Of a stretch of DNA of 50,627 nucleotides, positions 8,591 to 17,524 are shown piece by piece. Both the position numbers and the translations under genes were made by a program. The stretch is from an uncultured Desulfobulbaceae bacterium (lineage in GTDB: Bacteria > Desulfobacterota > Desulfobulbia > Desulfobulbales > CALZHT01), in NCBI GenBank assembly GCA_945787445.1, contig CALZHT010000041.1, positions 1-50,627 of the forward strand, read 5' to 3'. The notes beneath the pieces are model-generated. The model made no database searches, was not told the origin of the DNA, and worked only from the letters and a program-made list of their open reading frames with translations. How positions within the stretch are numbered: position 1 is the first letter of the stretch; each line of letters starts with the position of its first letter.

Positions 8591-9114
8591 CCTCAACCTA
8601 TGAACCTTTTGTTGCCCCAGATACTAGCGAGTCCATAGTAGTCTATCCCGGAACGTTTGATCCCATAACCATGGGGCACCTGGATATTATCCACCGGGCA
8701 TTAAATCTTTTTGACAAGGTAATTGTGTCAATCGCGGTCAATGTTTCCAAGAAGCCGCTATTTTCGTTGGAGGAGCGGCTGCAGATGATCAAGGATAGCT
8801 TCCCGGCAGATGAAAAAAGGATAGAGGTGGATACTGTTTCCGGTTTGCTGGTTGATTATGCCTATACTTGCGGCGCCAAGGCGATAATTCGAGGCTTGCG
8901 TGCCGTGTCTGATTTTGATTATGAATTTCAGTTGGCTCTCATGAACCGCAGGATTGAGCGGGAAGTGGAAACGGTTTTTCTCATGACCGGATTCCGTTGG
9001 ATCTACATCAGTTCGAGCATTATTAAAGAGGCGGCCATGCATGGCGGGGATGTCGGCGGCTTGGTGCCGGACCATGTTTGTGATAAATTACGTGAAAAAT
9101 TTATGAAAACCTAA
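8587..9114 (+). CDS. coaD: Phosphopantetheine adenylyltransferase
   Basis: Transfers AMP from ATP to 4'-phosphopantetheine in coenzyme A synthesis. Nucleotidyltransferase fold with VVYPGTFDPITMGHLDII (the T/HxGH motif), the conserved AIIRGLRAVSDFDYEFQ and YISSSIIKE. 175 residues; the first 16 or so precede the usual start of the fold, so a short N-terminal extension is present. Translation is coupled to rsmD by an ATGA overlap. Confidence 0.95.
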   Translation: MTSTYEPFVAPDTSESIVVYPGTFDPITMGHLDIIHRALNLFDKVIVSIAVNVSKKPLFSLEERLQMIKDSFPADEKRIEVDTVSGLLVDYAYTCGAKAIIRGLRAVSDFDYEFQLALMNRRIEREVETVFLMTGFRWIYISSSIIKEAAMHGGDVGGLVPDHVCDKLREKFMKT

Positions 9115-9122
9115 AATGCTTG

Positions 9123-9440
9123 ATGGTGGTCATTTTGGATGAGTTTTTAGAAGATGAAGACATAGAACCAATTGAACTTGAAATTGATGGCGTCCTAGAT
9201 CTACATGCCTTCCATCCCCGTGAAGTGAAAAACCTTATTCCAGATTATGTCAGACTTTGCCAAGAAAAGGGAATATACCATATCCGTATCATTCATGGAA
9301 AGGGAAGGGGGGAGCTGCGGCGTACCGTGCAGGCCATTCTCAAGAGACTTCCCGAAGTGCTTTCCTTTAAACTGGGGGCTGAAAATGGAGGGGGCTGGGG
9401 CGCCACAACAGTTACCCTGAAAAAGAGTGATCAACAATAA
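9123..9440 (+). CDS. Smr-domain protein
   Basis: Small protein of about 105 residues that is almost entirely a Smr (MutS2 C-terminal) domain: the LDLHAFHPREV motif (residues about 27-37) and IRIIHGKGRGELR (residues about 59-71), the two signatures of the fold. Smr domains bind or cleave nucleic acids; stand-alone copies have been linked to RNA or ribosome quality control, but the target here is unknown. It lies eight bases after coaD and is probably the last gene of that run. The exact start is uncertain (TTG 9120 or ATG 9123). Confidence 0.8.
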   Translation: MVVILDEFLEDEDIEPIELEIDGVLDLHAFHPREVKNLIPDYVRLCQEKGIYHIRIIHGKGRGELRRTVQAILKRLPEVLSFKLGAENGGGWGATTVTLKKSDQQ

Positions 9441-9472
9441 ATATTTTTTTCTTTATGATCAAAAAATACTAT

Positions 9473-9554
9473 GAGCACCTAAAGTTCGAAGTGCCTAAAG
9501 TGCCTAAAGTTATAGTACTATTCTAACCAGACAAATCCTTTAACTTTAGGCACT
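9473..9554. repeat. TGCCTAAAGT repeat element, full copy
   Basis: Tandem TGCCTAAAGT units on the left are followed, after an AT-rich spacer, by the inverted arm AACTTTAGGCACT. The spacer resembles that of the copy at 34611-34694. It sits between the converging Smr and pilS-like genes, where the hairpin could act as a two-way terminator. Confidence 0.75.
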
Positions 9555-9671
9555 AATCCAGTACCACTCAAAACCTGTTAATAATTCGTAACCTCCTGAT
9601 AATTCCTTTCATGGTCATGAGTTCTGATTGTAGAATTTCCTTCAATCCTGACACCGTTCCCACAAAAATCC

Positions 9672-11342
9672 TCAAGGTAATGGCAGGCTGATTGTGAACC
9701 GTGCCCCTTTGTTTGCAATGGTAGCAGCCTCAATGGTTCCGTCATGGCTGTCAATAATCTGTTTGACGATGGCCAATCCAAGACCGGTGCCATGTTCCCT
9801 GGTGGTGAAAAAAGGATTAAAAATGGATTCAATGATCTCATTAGCAATGCCGGGGCCATTATCCATAATGACAATAACTATAGTATCCTTGCCATTTTCT
9901 CCTCTTTCCTCTTGAGCGCTGATTTGTATTTCATCTCCACCGGATTTTTTCATGGCACTGAGCGAGTTGCTGATCAGATTTACAAGGACCTGTTTTATTT
10001 GCTGCGGATCCGCCCAACAATCCAGATTGTCCGGCATTTTCATTGTGATTGTAAATCGTTCATCAAGCTTTTGCGCTTGTTTCAATAGATTGAGGGCCTC
10101 ATCAACTTGATCATGCAGAGAAAACCATTTTTTGTTCGGGGAAGTTGGCTTTGAGAAAAGGAGGAAGCCGGCTATGGTACCTTCCATTCTGTCGCTTTCC
10201 CGGGTGATGATATTGAGCAACCGGTGAATTCCTTGGTCGTTTGGAAATTCCTGCGTAAGCATTTGGGCGGCGCCTGAAATTGCGGCTATGGGGTTACGAA
10301 ACTCGTGGGCGATCCCCGCCGCCATTTCTCCAATTGCCGCCATTTTTTCGGCCTGCCGAATTTGGTCCTCCATTTTTTTTATCTGGCTCAAGTCTTGGAA
10401 GGTATACACCCTGAAGTTCTCATTGGCGTCCGGCATATTAAGTTTTGCCCATGAGTATCCGATGGGTATGTTCTCTCCATCTTTTCTAGTCATGTTTACG
10501 ACAGGTCTGAGAAGGGGTTCCAGATTCGGCACAAGTTTCGGAAAAAAATTGTCAATGGACCTTTTGTGTATATCTTTTAGTGAATATCCGGTGATTTCTT
10601 CTGCCGCTCTGTTGAAGGAGGTTATGGAGTTTGATGAATCTACTGTGATAATTCCGGTGGAAATATCGTCAAATATTTGCTTGTACAGAACATTAAGGCG
10701 ATCGAAGTCAAGGGCGGTTTGCGAGAGGGCCGCCTCGGTTTTTCTTAAACGCTCGGATAATAGCAGGCTGAGAATGGCGACCAAGAAGAAGCTTAAACCA
10801 TGAATAGCGAAAATGTGCATCACCACTACAATATTTGATAGGGTGGTTTTCCATAATTCTTTGGGAAGAATTGAGTGAAAACCAAGATATTCAAATAGGA
10901 GAAGGGATGCATATTCTATCGAGCAGACAGCTGCGAGCAGAAGTGCTCCTTTCCTGAATAATAGCAAGGCCCCGGTTATGATAGGGAAAAAATAAATTAA
11001 ACTGAAAATCGACTGGCTGCCCCCGGTGTAGAGAACAAGAAAGGTGGTCATCAAAGAATCGGTGATAATCTGGAAATAGGCAAAGTTACGATAGGTTTTG
11101 ATTTTATTAAGGAGTATTGCCGAGAGTATGGAAAAAACATACAAACCGGAAATAAAAAGGGCGATATATTTTATAGGAGGTATGACCAGGTCATGCTCTT
11201 TTGACTGCAGCAGGGCACTTATGCCCAAAAGCAAGGTCAGAGCAATCACCCGGAAAAAAAGAAGCCACTGGAGCTGTCTTTTTAATAGTAAGCTTTTTCC
11301 CAGGCCAACTGTTTTCTCTTCGGTTTTTTCAAAAATCGTCAT
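9672..11342 (-). CDS. pilS: PilS-like membrane sensor histidine kinase
   Basis: Sensor kinase of 556 residues. The N-terminal third (residues about 25-200) has six hydrophobic segments, the PilS arrangement. A PAS domain follows (about 220-330), then HisKA with the phospho-acceptor His near 346 (AAGIAHEFRNPIAAI), then the ATPase with N box (VNLISNSLSAM), G1 (DNGPGIANEI), F box (FNPFFTT) and G2 (GTGLGLAIVKQ). It should phosphorylate the sigma-54 activator encoded 71 bp upstream in the same direction. The name PilS rests on topology and partner type. No pilin gene is in the window, so it could serve another RpoN regulon, possibly the promoters at the right end. Confidence 0.85.
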   Translation of the reverse strand: MTIFEKTEEKTVGLGKSLLLKRQLQWLLFFRVIALTLLLGISALLQSKEHDLVIPPIKYIALFISGLYVFSILSAILLNKIKTYRNFAYFQIITDSLMTTFLVLYTGGSQSIFSLIYFFPIITGALLLFRKGALLLAAVCSIEYASLLLFEYLGFHSILPKELWKTTLSNIVVVMHIFAIHGLSFFLVAILSLLLSERLRKTEAALSQTALDFDRLNVLYKQIFDDISTGIITVDSSNSITSFNRAAEEITGYSLKDIHKRSIDNFFPKLVPNLEPLLRPVVNMTRKDGENIPIGYSWAKLNMPDANENFRVYTFQDLSQIKKMEDQIRQAEKMAAIGEMAAGIAHEFRNPIAAISGAAQMLTQEFPNDQGIHRLLNIITRESDRMEGTIAGFLLFSKPTSPNKKWFSLHDQVDEALNLLKQAQKLDERFTITMKMPDNLDCWADPQQIKQVLVNLISNSLSAMKKSGGDEIQISAQEERGENGKDTIVIVIMDNGPGIANEIIESIFNPFFTTREHGTGLGLAIVKQIIDSHDGTIEAATIANKGARFTISLPLP

Positions 11343-11413
11343 CGAATATCGAGGTGACTGGTTAGTGATTCTGTCGGCCGGGGAAGCACATGTTCCGGCA
11401 CGCGTTCCTTGTG

Positions 11414-12784
11414 TCAGGTAATATTATATTTCTGTATTTTGTAGCGCAGCGAACGAAAACTTATTTTGAGAAGCTCGGCTGCCTGCATTTTGGAATGATT
11501 GGCTTTTTGTAAAGCATCTTCGATGAAATTTCTCTCTAAACGGGAAATGGTATCTTCCAGGCCCAATTCATAGAGATCATTGGAGGGGGAGTTTGGTTTG
11601 TGTCCAGATGGTCCATTTTCAAGCTTCCCCTTCCTGTGCATGGAAAGCGTAAGACTTTCAGGCAGGATAATATTTGAGCTTTCCAGGGCAACACCCCTTT
11701 CAATAATATTTTCCAGCTCCCGGACATTGCCCGGAAAATCATAGTTCATCAGGACTTCTATGGCGTAGGAGGACATTTCCTGGATTTCCTTGCCGAATTT
11801 TTCCGCATATTTTTTCAGGAAATGATTTACAAGGAGCGGTACATCCCCTTTTCTTTCCCGAAGGGGCGGCACCCGGATCGGCACGACCGCCAAACGATAA
11901 AAGAGATCCTCCCGGAAACGGTTTTCCATCACCTCCTGTTCAAGATCCTTGTTGGTTGCGGATATTATCCGTACATTGATTTTTATATTTTCCGTATCAC
12001 CGACCCGTTTGAATTCTCTTTCTTGCAGAACCCGCAAAAGTTTTGTTTGGATGAGAGGGGTCAGTTCACCTATCTCATCCAGAAAAGCGGTTCCGTTATT
12101 TGCTACCTCAAAAAGCCCGGCCTTGTTTGAAATGGCGCCGGTGAATGAGCCTTTAACATGGCCGAAAAGCTCGCTTTCAAAAAGATTTTCCGGAATGGCA
12201 CTGCAGGTAATGGGGACGAAGGGATTTTCTGAAGCTTTGCTGAGTTGGTGAATGGCTTGGGCAACCAGTTCTTTGCCGGTACCGGATTCCCCATGAATCA
12301 GGACATTGGCATGGGTCGGCGCTATTCGTTTAATAAGATCAAAGATCCGCAACATTTCAGGGCTTTTGCCGATAATGCCTGCAAAGGACCCTGCTTCTGT
12401 CGGTCCTGGCCCTGATAAGGAAGCAACACTGCTCAAAGCGGACTGGACAATTCCCTTTATTTCATCAACCTTAAAGGGTTTGGTAATATAGTCATAGGCT
12501 CCACCTTTCATAGCGCTTACCGCATCCTCCGGAGATGCATAAGCCGTGATCAGGATTACCGGCATGCCGGCGTCTATTTCCTTAATATTTTCAAGGAGTT
12601 TGAGGCCTCCCACATTGGGCATCCTGATATCAGTTATTACCAGATCGATATTCTCTTTTTTGTAGATTTGCAGGGCGTTTACGCCATCGGATGCGCTGAA
12701 AACGGAATGCCCTTCCTTTTCCAGGAGAATTTTTAAAAATTCCCGCATGCTGAGTTCATCATCAACGATGAGGATGGTGGACAT
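11414..12784 (-). CDS. pilR: PilR-like NtrC-family sigma-54 response regulator
   Basis: 456 residues in the classic three-part layout. The receiver (1-120) has phospho-acceptor Asp in LVITDIRMPNVGG and the switch Lys in YITKPF. The AAA+ domain (about 140-370) has Walker A GESGTGKELVA, the sigma-54 contact loop as GSFTGA (usual form GAFTGA), Walker B TAFLDEIGEL and the arginine-finger region. The Fis-type helix-turn-helix lies at the C terminus (LLKISFRSLRYKIQKYNI), whose wording is typical of PilR. It activates RpoN-dependent transcription from remote enhancers. Ser in place of Ala in the GAFTGA loop is a known natural variant. Confidence 0.88.
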   Translation of the reverse strand: MSTILIVDDELSMREFLKILLEKEGHSVFSASDGVNALQIYKKENIDLVITDIRMPNVGGLKLLENIKEIDAGMPVILITAYASPEDAVSAMKGGAYDYITKPFKVDEIKGIVQSALSSVASLSGPGPTEAGSFAGIIGKSPEMLRIFDLIKRIAPTHANVLIHGESGTGKELVAQAIHQLSKASENPFVPITCSAIPENLFESELFGHVKGSFTGAISNKAGLFEVANNGTAFLDEIGELTPLIQTKLLRVLQEREFKRVGDTENIKINVRIISATNKDLEQEVMENRFREDLFYRLAVVPIRVPPLRERKGDVPLLVNHFLKKYAEKFGKEIQEMSSYAIEVLMNYDFPGNVRELENIIERGVALESSNIILPESLTLSMHRKGKLENGPSGHKPNSPSNDLYELGLEDTISRLERNFIEDALQKANHSKMQAAELLKISFRSLRYKIQKYNIT

Positions 12785-13142
12785 TGAGGGGTCCTTTTAA
12801 AAAAGAGTTAGCGAGACATTGAGAATTTAAGTCATGGGTAAGTGAAATTTGTTCAATTTAAACAATACCATATCTTGCAGGCTTTCGGTAGACGAATAGC
12901 AAAGATATTATTATTTTTTTGCTGCAACATCCAGCTACTCCATGTGTGGAAATACAGACTCTTTTTTGGCGCTGGCCCGAAATTGCCCGGCAATTTCATG
13001 ACCATTCGTACAAGGAATAATAGTGGGCTAATTTAATGAAATGTATTGAGTAAAGAGGGTGGCTATTGAGCCCACTTTCTTCAGCATTATCTTGACACGA
13101 CAAATCTCAGGCGTACCCAGCAGTATTCCCTGAAAAAACAGC

Positions 13143-13253
13143 TTAGCAAACGAATTCACTTGCAACTGCAGCTGGTCCTTTGGCCGCAACAATGTTGATC
13201 TGGTCGTTATCATCCGGCTCCGCGATTTGATTCTCATTGAGAAAATTATTCAT
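13143..13253 (-). CDS. Possible small peptide of 36 residues
   Basis: ATG to TAA frame on the minus strand. The peptide starts MNNFLNENQIAEPDDND and ends AAKGPAAVASEFVC: an acidic N-terminal half and a small-residue tail with a terminal Cys, a shape seen in some leader-bearing precursor peptides. No good ribosome site is visible and no maturation enzyme is nearby. It may be a chance frame. Confidence 0.18.
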   Translation of the reverse strand: MNNFLNENQIAEPDDNDQINIVAAKGPAAVASEFVC

Positions 13254-13313
13254 ACCGAAAAAATCATTTATAATATTGATCAACAGACTTTTAATGACTT
13301 TGAATTAAAAATG

Positions 13314-13371
13314 TTGCATAATGTTTGCGCTGTTTTCAAGAACAGCGCCGCGGGAAAGTATCGCGGTGCAA
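13314..13371 (+). ncRNA. Candidate structured RNA (three-way junction)
   Basis: An outer stem TTGCA/TGCAA (13314-13318 with 13367-13371) encloses a perfect 8-bp hairpin (GCGCTGTT/AACAGCGC, loop TTCAAG, 13327-13348) and a second hairpin (CGCG/CGCG, 13349-13365). This compact fold lies about 490 bp before wzz. I do not recognise the class. Confidence 0.3.
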
Positions 13372-13863
13372 GAAAGAATATAGCGGAAACATGGGAGGAT
13401 CCGTAAATATCTGCTTCTAATCAAATCATTAAAACAAATCGATTCCAGGGCTTACGAGCACCACTATCCTATCATGGGGCATTTGATATCCTGGATGAGG
13501 CACGATTTCTGCTGCTGATATTTCCCTATTTCTTTGCATGGGATCAAGGTGCTCAACGCGTCCAGACAGCAAACAATTCATAATTTTTAAGAATGCATCT
13601 ATCTTTCCAAAAAAAGATAGCCACATGGTTTGGATTCCGTCACTGGGAGGGCACCCACAGGCGGCTGCGGGATTCTCCTTTTGGGTTATACTGCAGAAGG
13701 CAATTTCGCTTTTAGCGATGATAGATTGAGTTGGTAGAAATTCAGTATCAAACATAAAATGGAATGAGAGCTATTTGGAGCCATTTTCTATTATATAAAC
13801 GGAGTAATTTTTTCCGCAAGAGATAAGCAATCATATTAAGTACTGCGATAGTAAGATTTTACA

Positions 13864-14949
13864 ATGGAAAAATATATGAATAAACCTATTACTGGAACAC
13901 CAACAACGCCGCAACAGGATAAATATCATTCAATACATCCATATGAGGATGAAATAAGCTTGATAGATATTTGGCGTGTTTTGGTAAAGCAAAAGCTATG
14001 GATATTTTCCATCACAATAATAGCCACAATAGGGGCGATTATAATAGCATTGCTTCTACCCCGGGTCTACAAAGCTGAGGCCGTCATTCTCCCGCCGCAC
14101 AGCAAGGATATTGAGGCGTTGAATATTACCGACGTAAATGAAGTCACGGTGGAAGATGTTTATCAAGAAATGATTAGAAATCTGCAAAGCCGTTCTTTAA
14201 GGAGAAGCTATTTTGATGATCATAATCTGGTAAACTCATTGGCCCCAAAGAAAGAACAAGGTTCATCTAAAGATGAAGTCTTTAAAAAATTTTTTAACGA
14301 AAAGATAGCCCTGCGCTTTGGCCAGAAAAAAGAATCTGATTTCATTACCATAACCATGGAGGGAAAAGATCCGGGATTAATAGCTGAGTGTTTAAACGGT
14401 CTTGTTACTTTGACTAATGATTACACTATTAGGAACTTTATTCAAGGAATTGAAAAAAAATTAGAAGTATTAAAGACTGATTTAATGAACCGAATTGAAA
14501 TACTACGAAACTCTGCAAAACAGCGACGTCTCGATAGGATAGCTGTTCTTGAAGAGGCCTTGGTTATTGCCAAACAGCTTGACTTTATTGAAAGAGAAAA
14601 AAGTGCTACTAATTTTGGGGGTGGAAGTGCGGCACAGTTGCCATTGTATTTGGCGGGTGTTAAGGAGCTTTCTGCAGAAAAAGAAATGTTACAGAAAAGA
14701 AAAAATGGCGATGCATTCATACCAAATATTCGTGGAATGCAAGAAAAGTTAGAGGGTTTGAAACAGACAGTACTAGATGCATCCCTTGTTCAAGCCGTAA
14801 GGATTGATCAATATGCAATACCACCTAAAAAGCCAATCAAACCTAAGCGAAAGCTTATTGTCCTTTTTGGGGGAATAGTTGGCCTCATGTTAGGACTCTT
14901 TTTTGCTCTCCTGAAAAACTCAATTGAGCAACAGCGGATTAGAGACTAA
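13864..14949 (+). CDS. wzz: Wzz-family polysaccharide chain-length determinant
   Basis: Inner-membrane protein that sets O-antigen chain length during Wzx/Wzy-dependent assembly. 361 residues with the Wzz layout: a short cytoplasmic N terminus with [12 protein letters not shown], a first membrane segment (about 45-65), a large periplasmic part with coiled-coil stretches (about 190-300), and a second membrane segment near the C terminus ([18 protein letters not shown]) preceded by the Pro-rich [10 protein letters not shown]. No kinase domain, so not a Wzc type. An alternative start at 13876 has a better-placed GGAA. It is the first gene of the polysaccharide locus; gmd follows after 76 bp. Confidence 0.88.
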   Translation: MEKYMNKPITGTPTTPQQDKYHSIHPYEDEISLIDIWRVLVKQKLWIFSITIIATIGAIIIALLLPRVYKAEAVILPPHSKDIEALNITDVNEVTVEDVYQEMIRNLQSRSLRRSYFDDHNLVNSLAPKKEQGSSKDEVFKKFFNEKIALRFGQKKESDFITITMEGKDPGLIAECLNGLVTLTNDYTIRNFIQGIEKKLEVLKTDLMNRIEILRNSAKQRRLDRIAVLEEALVIAKQLDFIEREKSATNFGGGSAAQLPLYLAGVKELSAEKEMLQKRKNGDAFIPNIRGMQEKLEGLKQTVLDASLVQAVRIDQYAIPPKKPIKPKRKLIVLFGGIVGLMLGLFFALLKNSIEQQRIRD

Positions 14950-15025
14950 AATTACCTATCATTTAATGACTTTTTTGAAAGATTGCAAAGTTAATAGGAT
15001 AATCTCACTACAAGGGTATGGAAGA

Positions 15026-16105
15026 ATGAGTAAAAAAGCATTAATTACCGGGATTACTGGGCAAGATGGAGCATATCTCGCCGAGTTTCTTTTAAAAAAA
15101 GGATATGAAGTACACGGTATCAAACGCCGGACTTCCCTTTTCAATACTGACCGGATAGATCATCTTTATCAGGACCCACATGTTGAAAATAGAAATTTTA
15201 TCTTGCATCATGGCGATCTGACTGATTCCAGCAGTCTTATTCACATCATTCAGCAAGTACAGCCGGATGAGATTTATAATTTAGCTGCCCAGTCCCATGT
15301 CGCCGTTTCTTTTGAAGAGCCTGAGTATACAGCCAACTCCGATGCGCTTGGCACCCTTCGCATCCTTGAAGCAATACGTATTCTGGATTTAACACAAAAA
15401 ACACGTTTTTATCAGGCATCAACTTCTGAGCTTTATGGTAAGGTCCAAGAAACACCTCAAAAAGAAACCACTCCATTTTACCCACGTTCTCCCTATGCCG
15501 TAGCAAAGCTATACTCCTACTGGATTACCATAAATTATCGGGAGGCCTATGGCATGTTTGCCTGCAATGGTATCCTTTTTAATCATGAGTCACCCATCCG
15601 CGGTGAGACCTTTGTTACTCGAAAAATCACCCGAGCATTGGCCCGCATAAAACTCGGCTTGCAAGATTGTCTGTACCTTGGAAACCTTAATGCCAAAAGG
15701 GATTGGGGACATGCCCGCGATTATATTGAAATGCAATGGCTTATGATGCAACAAGATGAGCCGGAAGACTATGTAATTGCCACGGGGAAACAGCATTCTG
15801 TAAAGGAGTTTGTAGAACTTGCCGCAAAGGATCTGGGCATCAACATCCGTTGGCAAGGTGAGGGTATCGAAGAGCAAGGGATTAATGATGAAACTGGCGA
15901 TGTCATAATTGCCATTGATCCACGTTATTTCCGCCCCACCGAAGTAGAATCTCTGCTTGGAGATCCCAGTAAAGCCATGGAAAAGCTTGGATGGCAACCA
16001 CGCATAAGTTTCAGTTCAGAGATGGTTGCAGCAGATTTGGAAGAGGCTAAACGAGATGCTTTGTGTCAGAATGAAGGATTTAAAACGTTTAATTATCATG
16101 AGTAA
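15026..16105 (+). CDS. gmd: GDP-mannose 4,6-dehydratase
   Basis: Makes GDP-4-keto-6-deoxy-mannose from GDP-mannose, the precursor of GDP-fucose, GDP-rhamnose and GDP-perosamine. 359 residues. The NAD(P)-binding [18 protein letters not shown] starts at residue 4; the catalytic set is in [13 protein letters not shown] and [11 protein letters not shown] (Tyr-x3-Lys); [10 protein letters not shown] and [12 protein letters not shown] are typical of Gmd. ATG 15026 was chosen over an upstream in-frame codon because the fold begins there. Its normal partner fcl, downstream, is broken, so the intermediate may go unused or feed an enzyme not seen here. Confidence 0.95.
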   Translation: MSKKALITGITGQDGAYLAEFLLKKGYEVHGIKRRTSLFNTDRIDHLYQDPHVENRNFILHHGDLTDSSSLIHIIQQVQPDEIYNLAAQSHVAVSFEEPEYTANSDALGTLRILEAIRILDLTQKTRFYQASTSELYGKVQETPQKETTPFYPRSPYAVAKLYSYWITINYREAYGMFACNGILFNHESPIRGETFVTRKITRALARIKLGLQDCLYLGNLNAKRDWGHARDYIEMQWLMMQQDEPEDYVIATGKQHSVKEFVELAAKDLGINIRWQGEGIEEQGINDETGDVIIAIDPRYFRPTEVESLLGDPSKAMEKLGWQPRISFSSEMVAADLEEAKRDALCQNEGFKTFNYHE

Positions 16106-16118
16106 ATTACGGTTTTTC

Positions 16119-16142
16119 GTGAGGTGTGAGGATTGAGGATTG
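16119..16142. repeat. GTGAGG repeat, inverted copy left of pseudogene
   Basis: GTGAGGTGTGAGGATTGAGG is the reverse-complement sense of the CCTCACCCCTCACTC units at 16501-16532 and 17124-17151. Together with the 16501 copy it brackets the four-helix-bundle pseudogene in inverted orientation. Confidence 0.6.
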
Positions 16143-16501
16143 AAACGAAAACATCACAGCCTTCTTGTTTGGTAGGAATCAATGGAATTGGTGCGGGATG
16201 TTTATTCAAACACAGCCAATTTACCTCAGAAAGAAATGTACCTTCTAACCAACCAGATGAGACGTGCTGCCGTCTCAATTCCAAATAATATTGCAGAAGG
16301 AGCTGCTTGATCAAGCAAGAAAGAGTTTCTCCAGTTCCTATCAATCACCCGCATTTCCTAAGTAAACTGGAAAAACAGGTGCTGATTGCCCATAAACTAG
16401 GAAATATTCATGAAAGTCAAAAAATTATAGACAAGCTCGTAATTATTTTTGGCCTTTCAGGCAGTCTGATCAAATTCAAAAGAGAAATGATAAGCAAATG
16501 A
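16140..16501 (+). pseudogene. Four-helix-bundle (S23-type) protein gene, decayed
   Basis: Read with corrections, this stretch gives SLLVW-stop-ESMELVRDVYSNT, then YLLTNQMRRAAVSIPNNIAEGAA-stop, SSKKEFLQFLSI and, after a frameshift, KLEKQVLIAHKLGNI. This is the recognisable pattern of the small four-helix-bundle family first found in 23S rRNA intervening sequences. Damage: TAG at 16173-16175 in place of a likely Gln codon, TGA at 16308-16310 in place of a likely Arg codon, and a one-base-type frameshift near 16345-16360. Family members are often inserted as accessory cassettes in sugar gene clusters. The remnant is flanked by short repeats and ends in the first codon of the fcl remnant. Confidence 0.75.
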
Positions 16502-16532
16502 CACCTCACCCATCACCCCTCACCCCTCACTC
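16501..16532. repeat. CCTCACCCCTCACTC repeat at the fcl start
   Basis: Units of (A)CCTCACCC/CCCTCAC supply the first dozen codons of the fcl remnant. They share CTCACCCCTCACTC with the copy at 17133-17149 and are inverted relative to 16119-16142. Confidence 0.65.
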
Positions 16533-17123
16533 AAAAATCTACGTAGCCGGCCACCGTGGTATGGTCGGTTCAGCAATAGTCCGCCGCCTTAAAGACGAAG
16601 GATTTACTAATATCATCACCAGGACGCACAAGGAACTTGATCTAATAGACCAGCAGGCAGTGAGAAATTTTTTCCAGAGTGAAAAAATTGATTATGTGGT
16701 GCTTGCAGCAGCAAAGGTTGGTGGGATCCATGCTAACAACACGTATCCGGCCGAATTTATTTATCAGAATATGATGATTGAGTCCAATTTGATTCACGAA
16801 GCACACAAGGCCGGAGTGAATAACTTGCTGTTTCTAGGCAGTTCCTGTATATACCCACGTAACGCTCCAAAATAGCTGGTATAAAACTTTGTGAATCCTA
16901 TAACAGACAATATGGTACAAAGTATCGTTCGGTGATGCCAACAAATTTATATGGTCCAGGAGATAGTTTTGATTTAGAGAATTCGCATGTTATTCCTGCA
17001 CTGATTAGAAAGTTTCACCTGGCAAAGCTTGCTATGCAAGGCGATCTTGAGGAATTGCAGAAAGATGAAGTAGCTTATGGTCCCATCCCGGCTGAGATTA
17101 AAGAAGCGATCGGCCTGGCGCCT

Positions 17124-17151
17124 GACTCCTCATACCTCACCCCTCACTCTA
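17124..17151. repeat. CCTCACCCCTCACTC repeat inside fcl
   Basis: An in-frame copy within the variable segment of the fcl remnant, encoding SSYLTPHSK, just before [14 protein letters not shown]. It shares LTPHSK with the N-terminal copy. The host region varies in length across the Fcl family and tolerates insertions. Confidence 0.65.
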
Positions 17152-17524
17152 AAAACGCTCGCGTCATGATCTGGGGGACTGGAACACCAAAACGTGAATT
17201 TCTTCATGTGGATGAATTAGCAGCCGCATGCGTTCATATTATGACGCTTAATGAGGAAACCTATCATGATCACACTAAGCCCATGCTGTCGCATATCAAT
17301 GTTGGAACAGGTATAGATGTTACAATCAAGGAACTTGCAGAAACAATAAGCGATGTGGTCGATTTTAAGGGGAAAGTAGTTTTCAATTCAGAGAAGCCGG
17401 GTGGCACACCGAGAAAACTTTTGGATGTAACCAAATTGCACTCTCTTGGATGGCAAGCGAATATTGATTTACGAGAGGGCCTAAGGGAAACCTATAACTG
17501 GTATTTAAACTATTAGGGATAGTT

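Larger units (their letters stand above)
12785..13863. other. Long intergenic region between pilR and wzz
   Basis: About 1.08 kb between divergent genes with no convincing gene. The open frames are short and resemble no family I know. It should contain the promoters of pilR-pilS (left) and of the polysaccharide locus (right). Two items are listed separately: a 36-codon frame on the minus strand and a compact three-way-junction fold at 13314-13371. The stretch 13400-13860 is featureless to me; a 108-codon minus frame there shows no recognisable domain. Confidence 0.5.
16498..17516 (+). pseudogene. fcl: GDP-L-fucose synthase, disrupted
   Basis: The first frame (16498-16875) has [33 protein letters not shown] and [11 protein letters not shown], then stops. 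The second frame, one base out, resumes with [16 protein letters not shown] at 16871 and continues through [20 protein letters not shown] and [11 protein letters not shown] to 17516. In intact proteins about 23 residues, roughly from QPM to YAIA, lie between the two parts. Their loss with a frame change (about 70 bp) removes the catalytic Tyr of YxxxK. The N-terminal codons ([12 protein letters not shown]) come from a dispersed repeat, and a second copy encodes YLTPHSKN inside the gene. GDP-fucose production from this locus is unlikely unless the break is an assembly fault. Confidence 0.85.

Noticed and set aside
12964-12988. Sigma-54 promoter in the pilR-wzz gap (TGGCCCGAAATTGC)
   Set aside because: The spacing between GG and GC is one base short; sigma-54 is strict about it.
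13429-13755. 108-codon minus-strand frame before wzz
   Set aside because: No recognisable domain, no ribosome site and no coding-like codon pattern that I can see.
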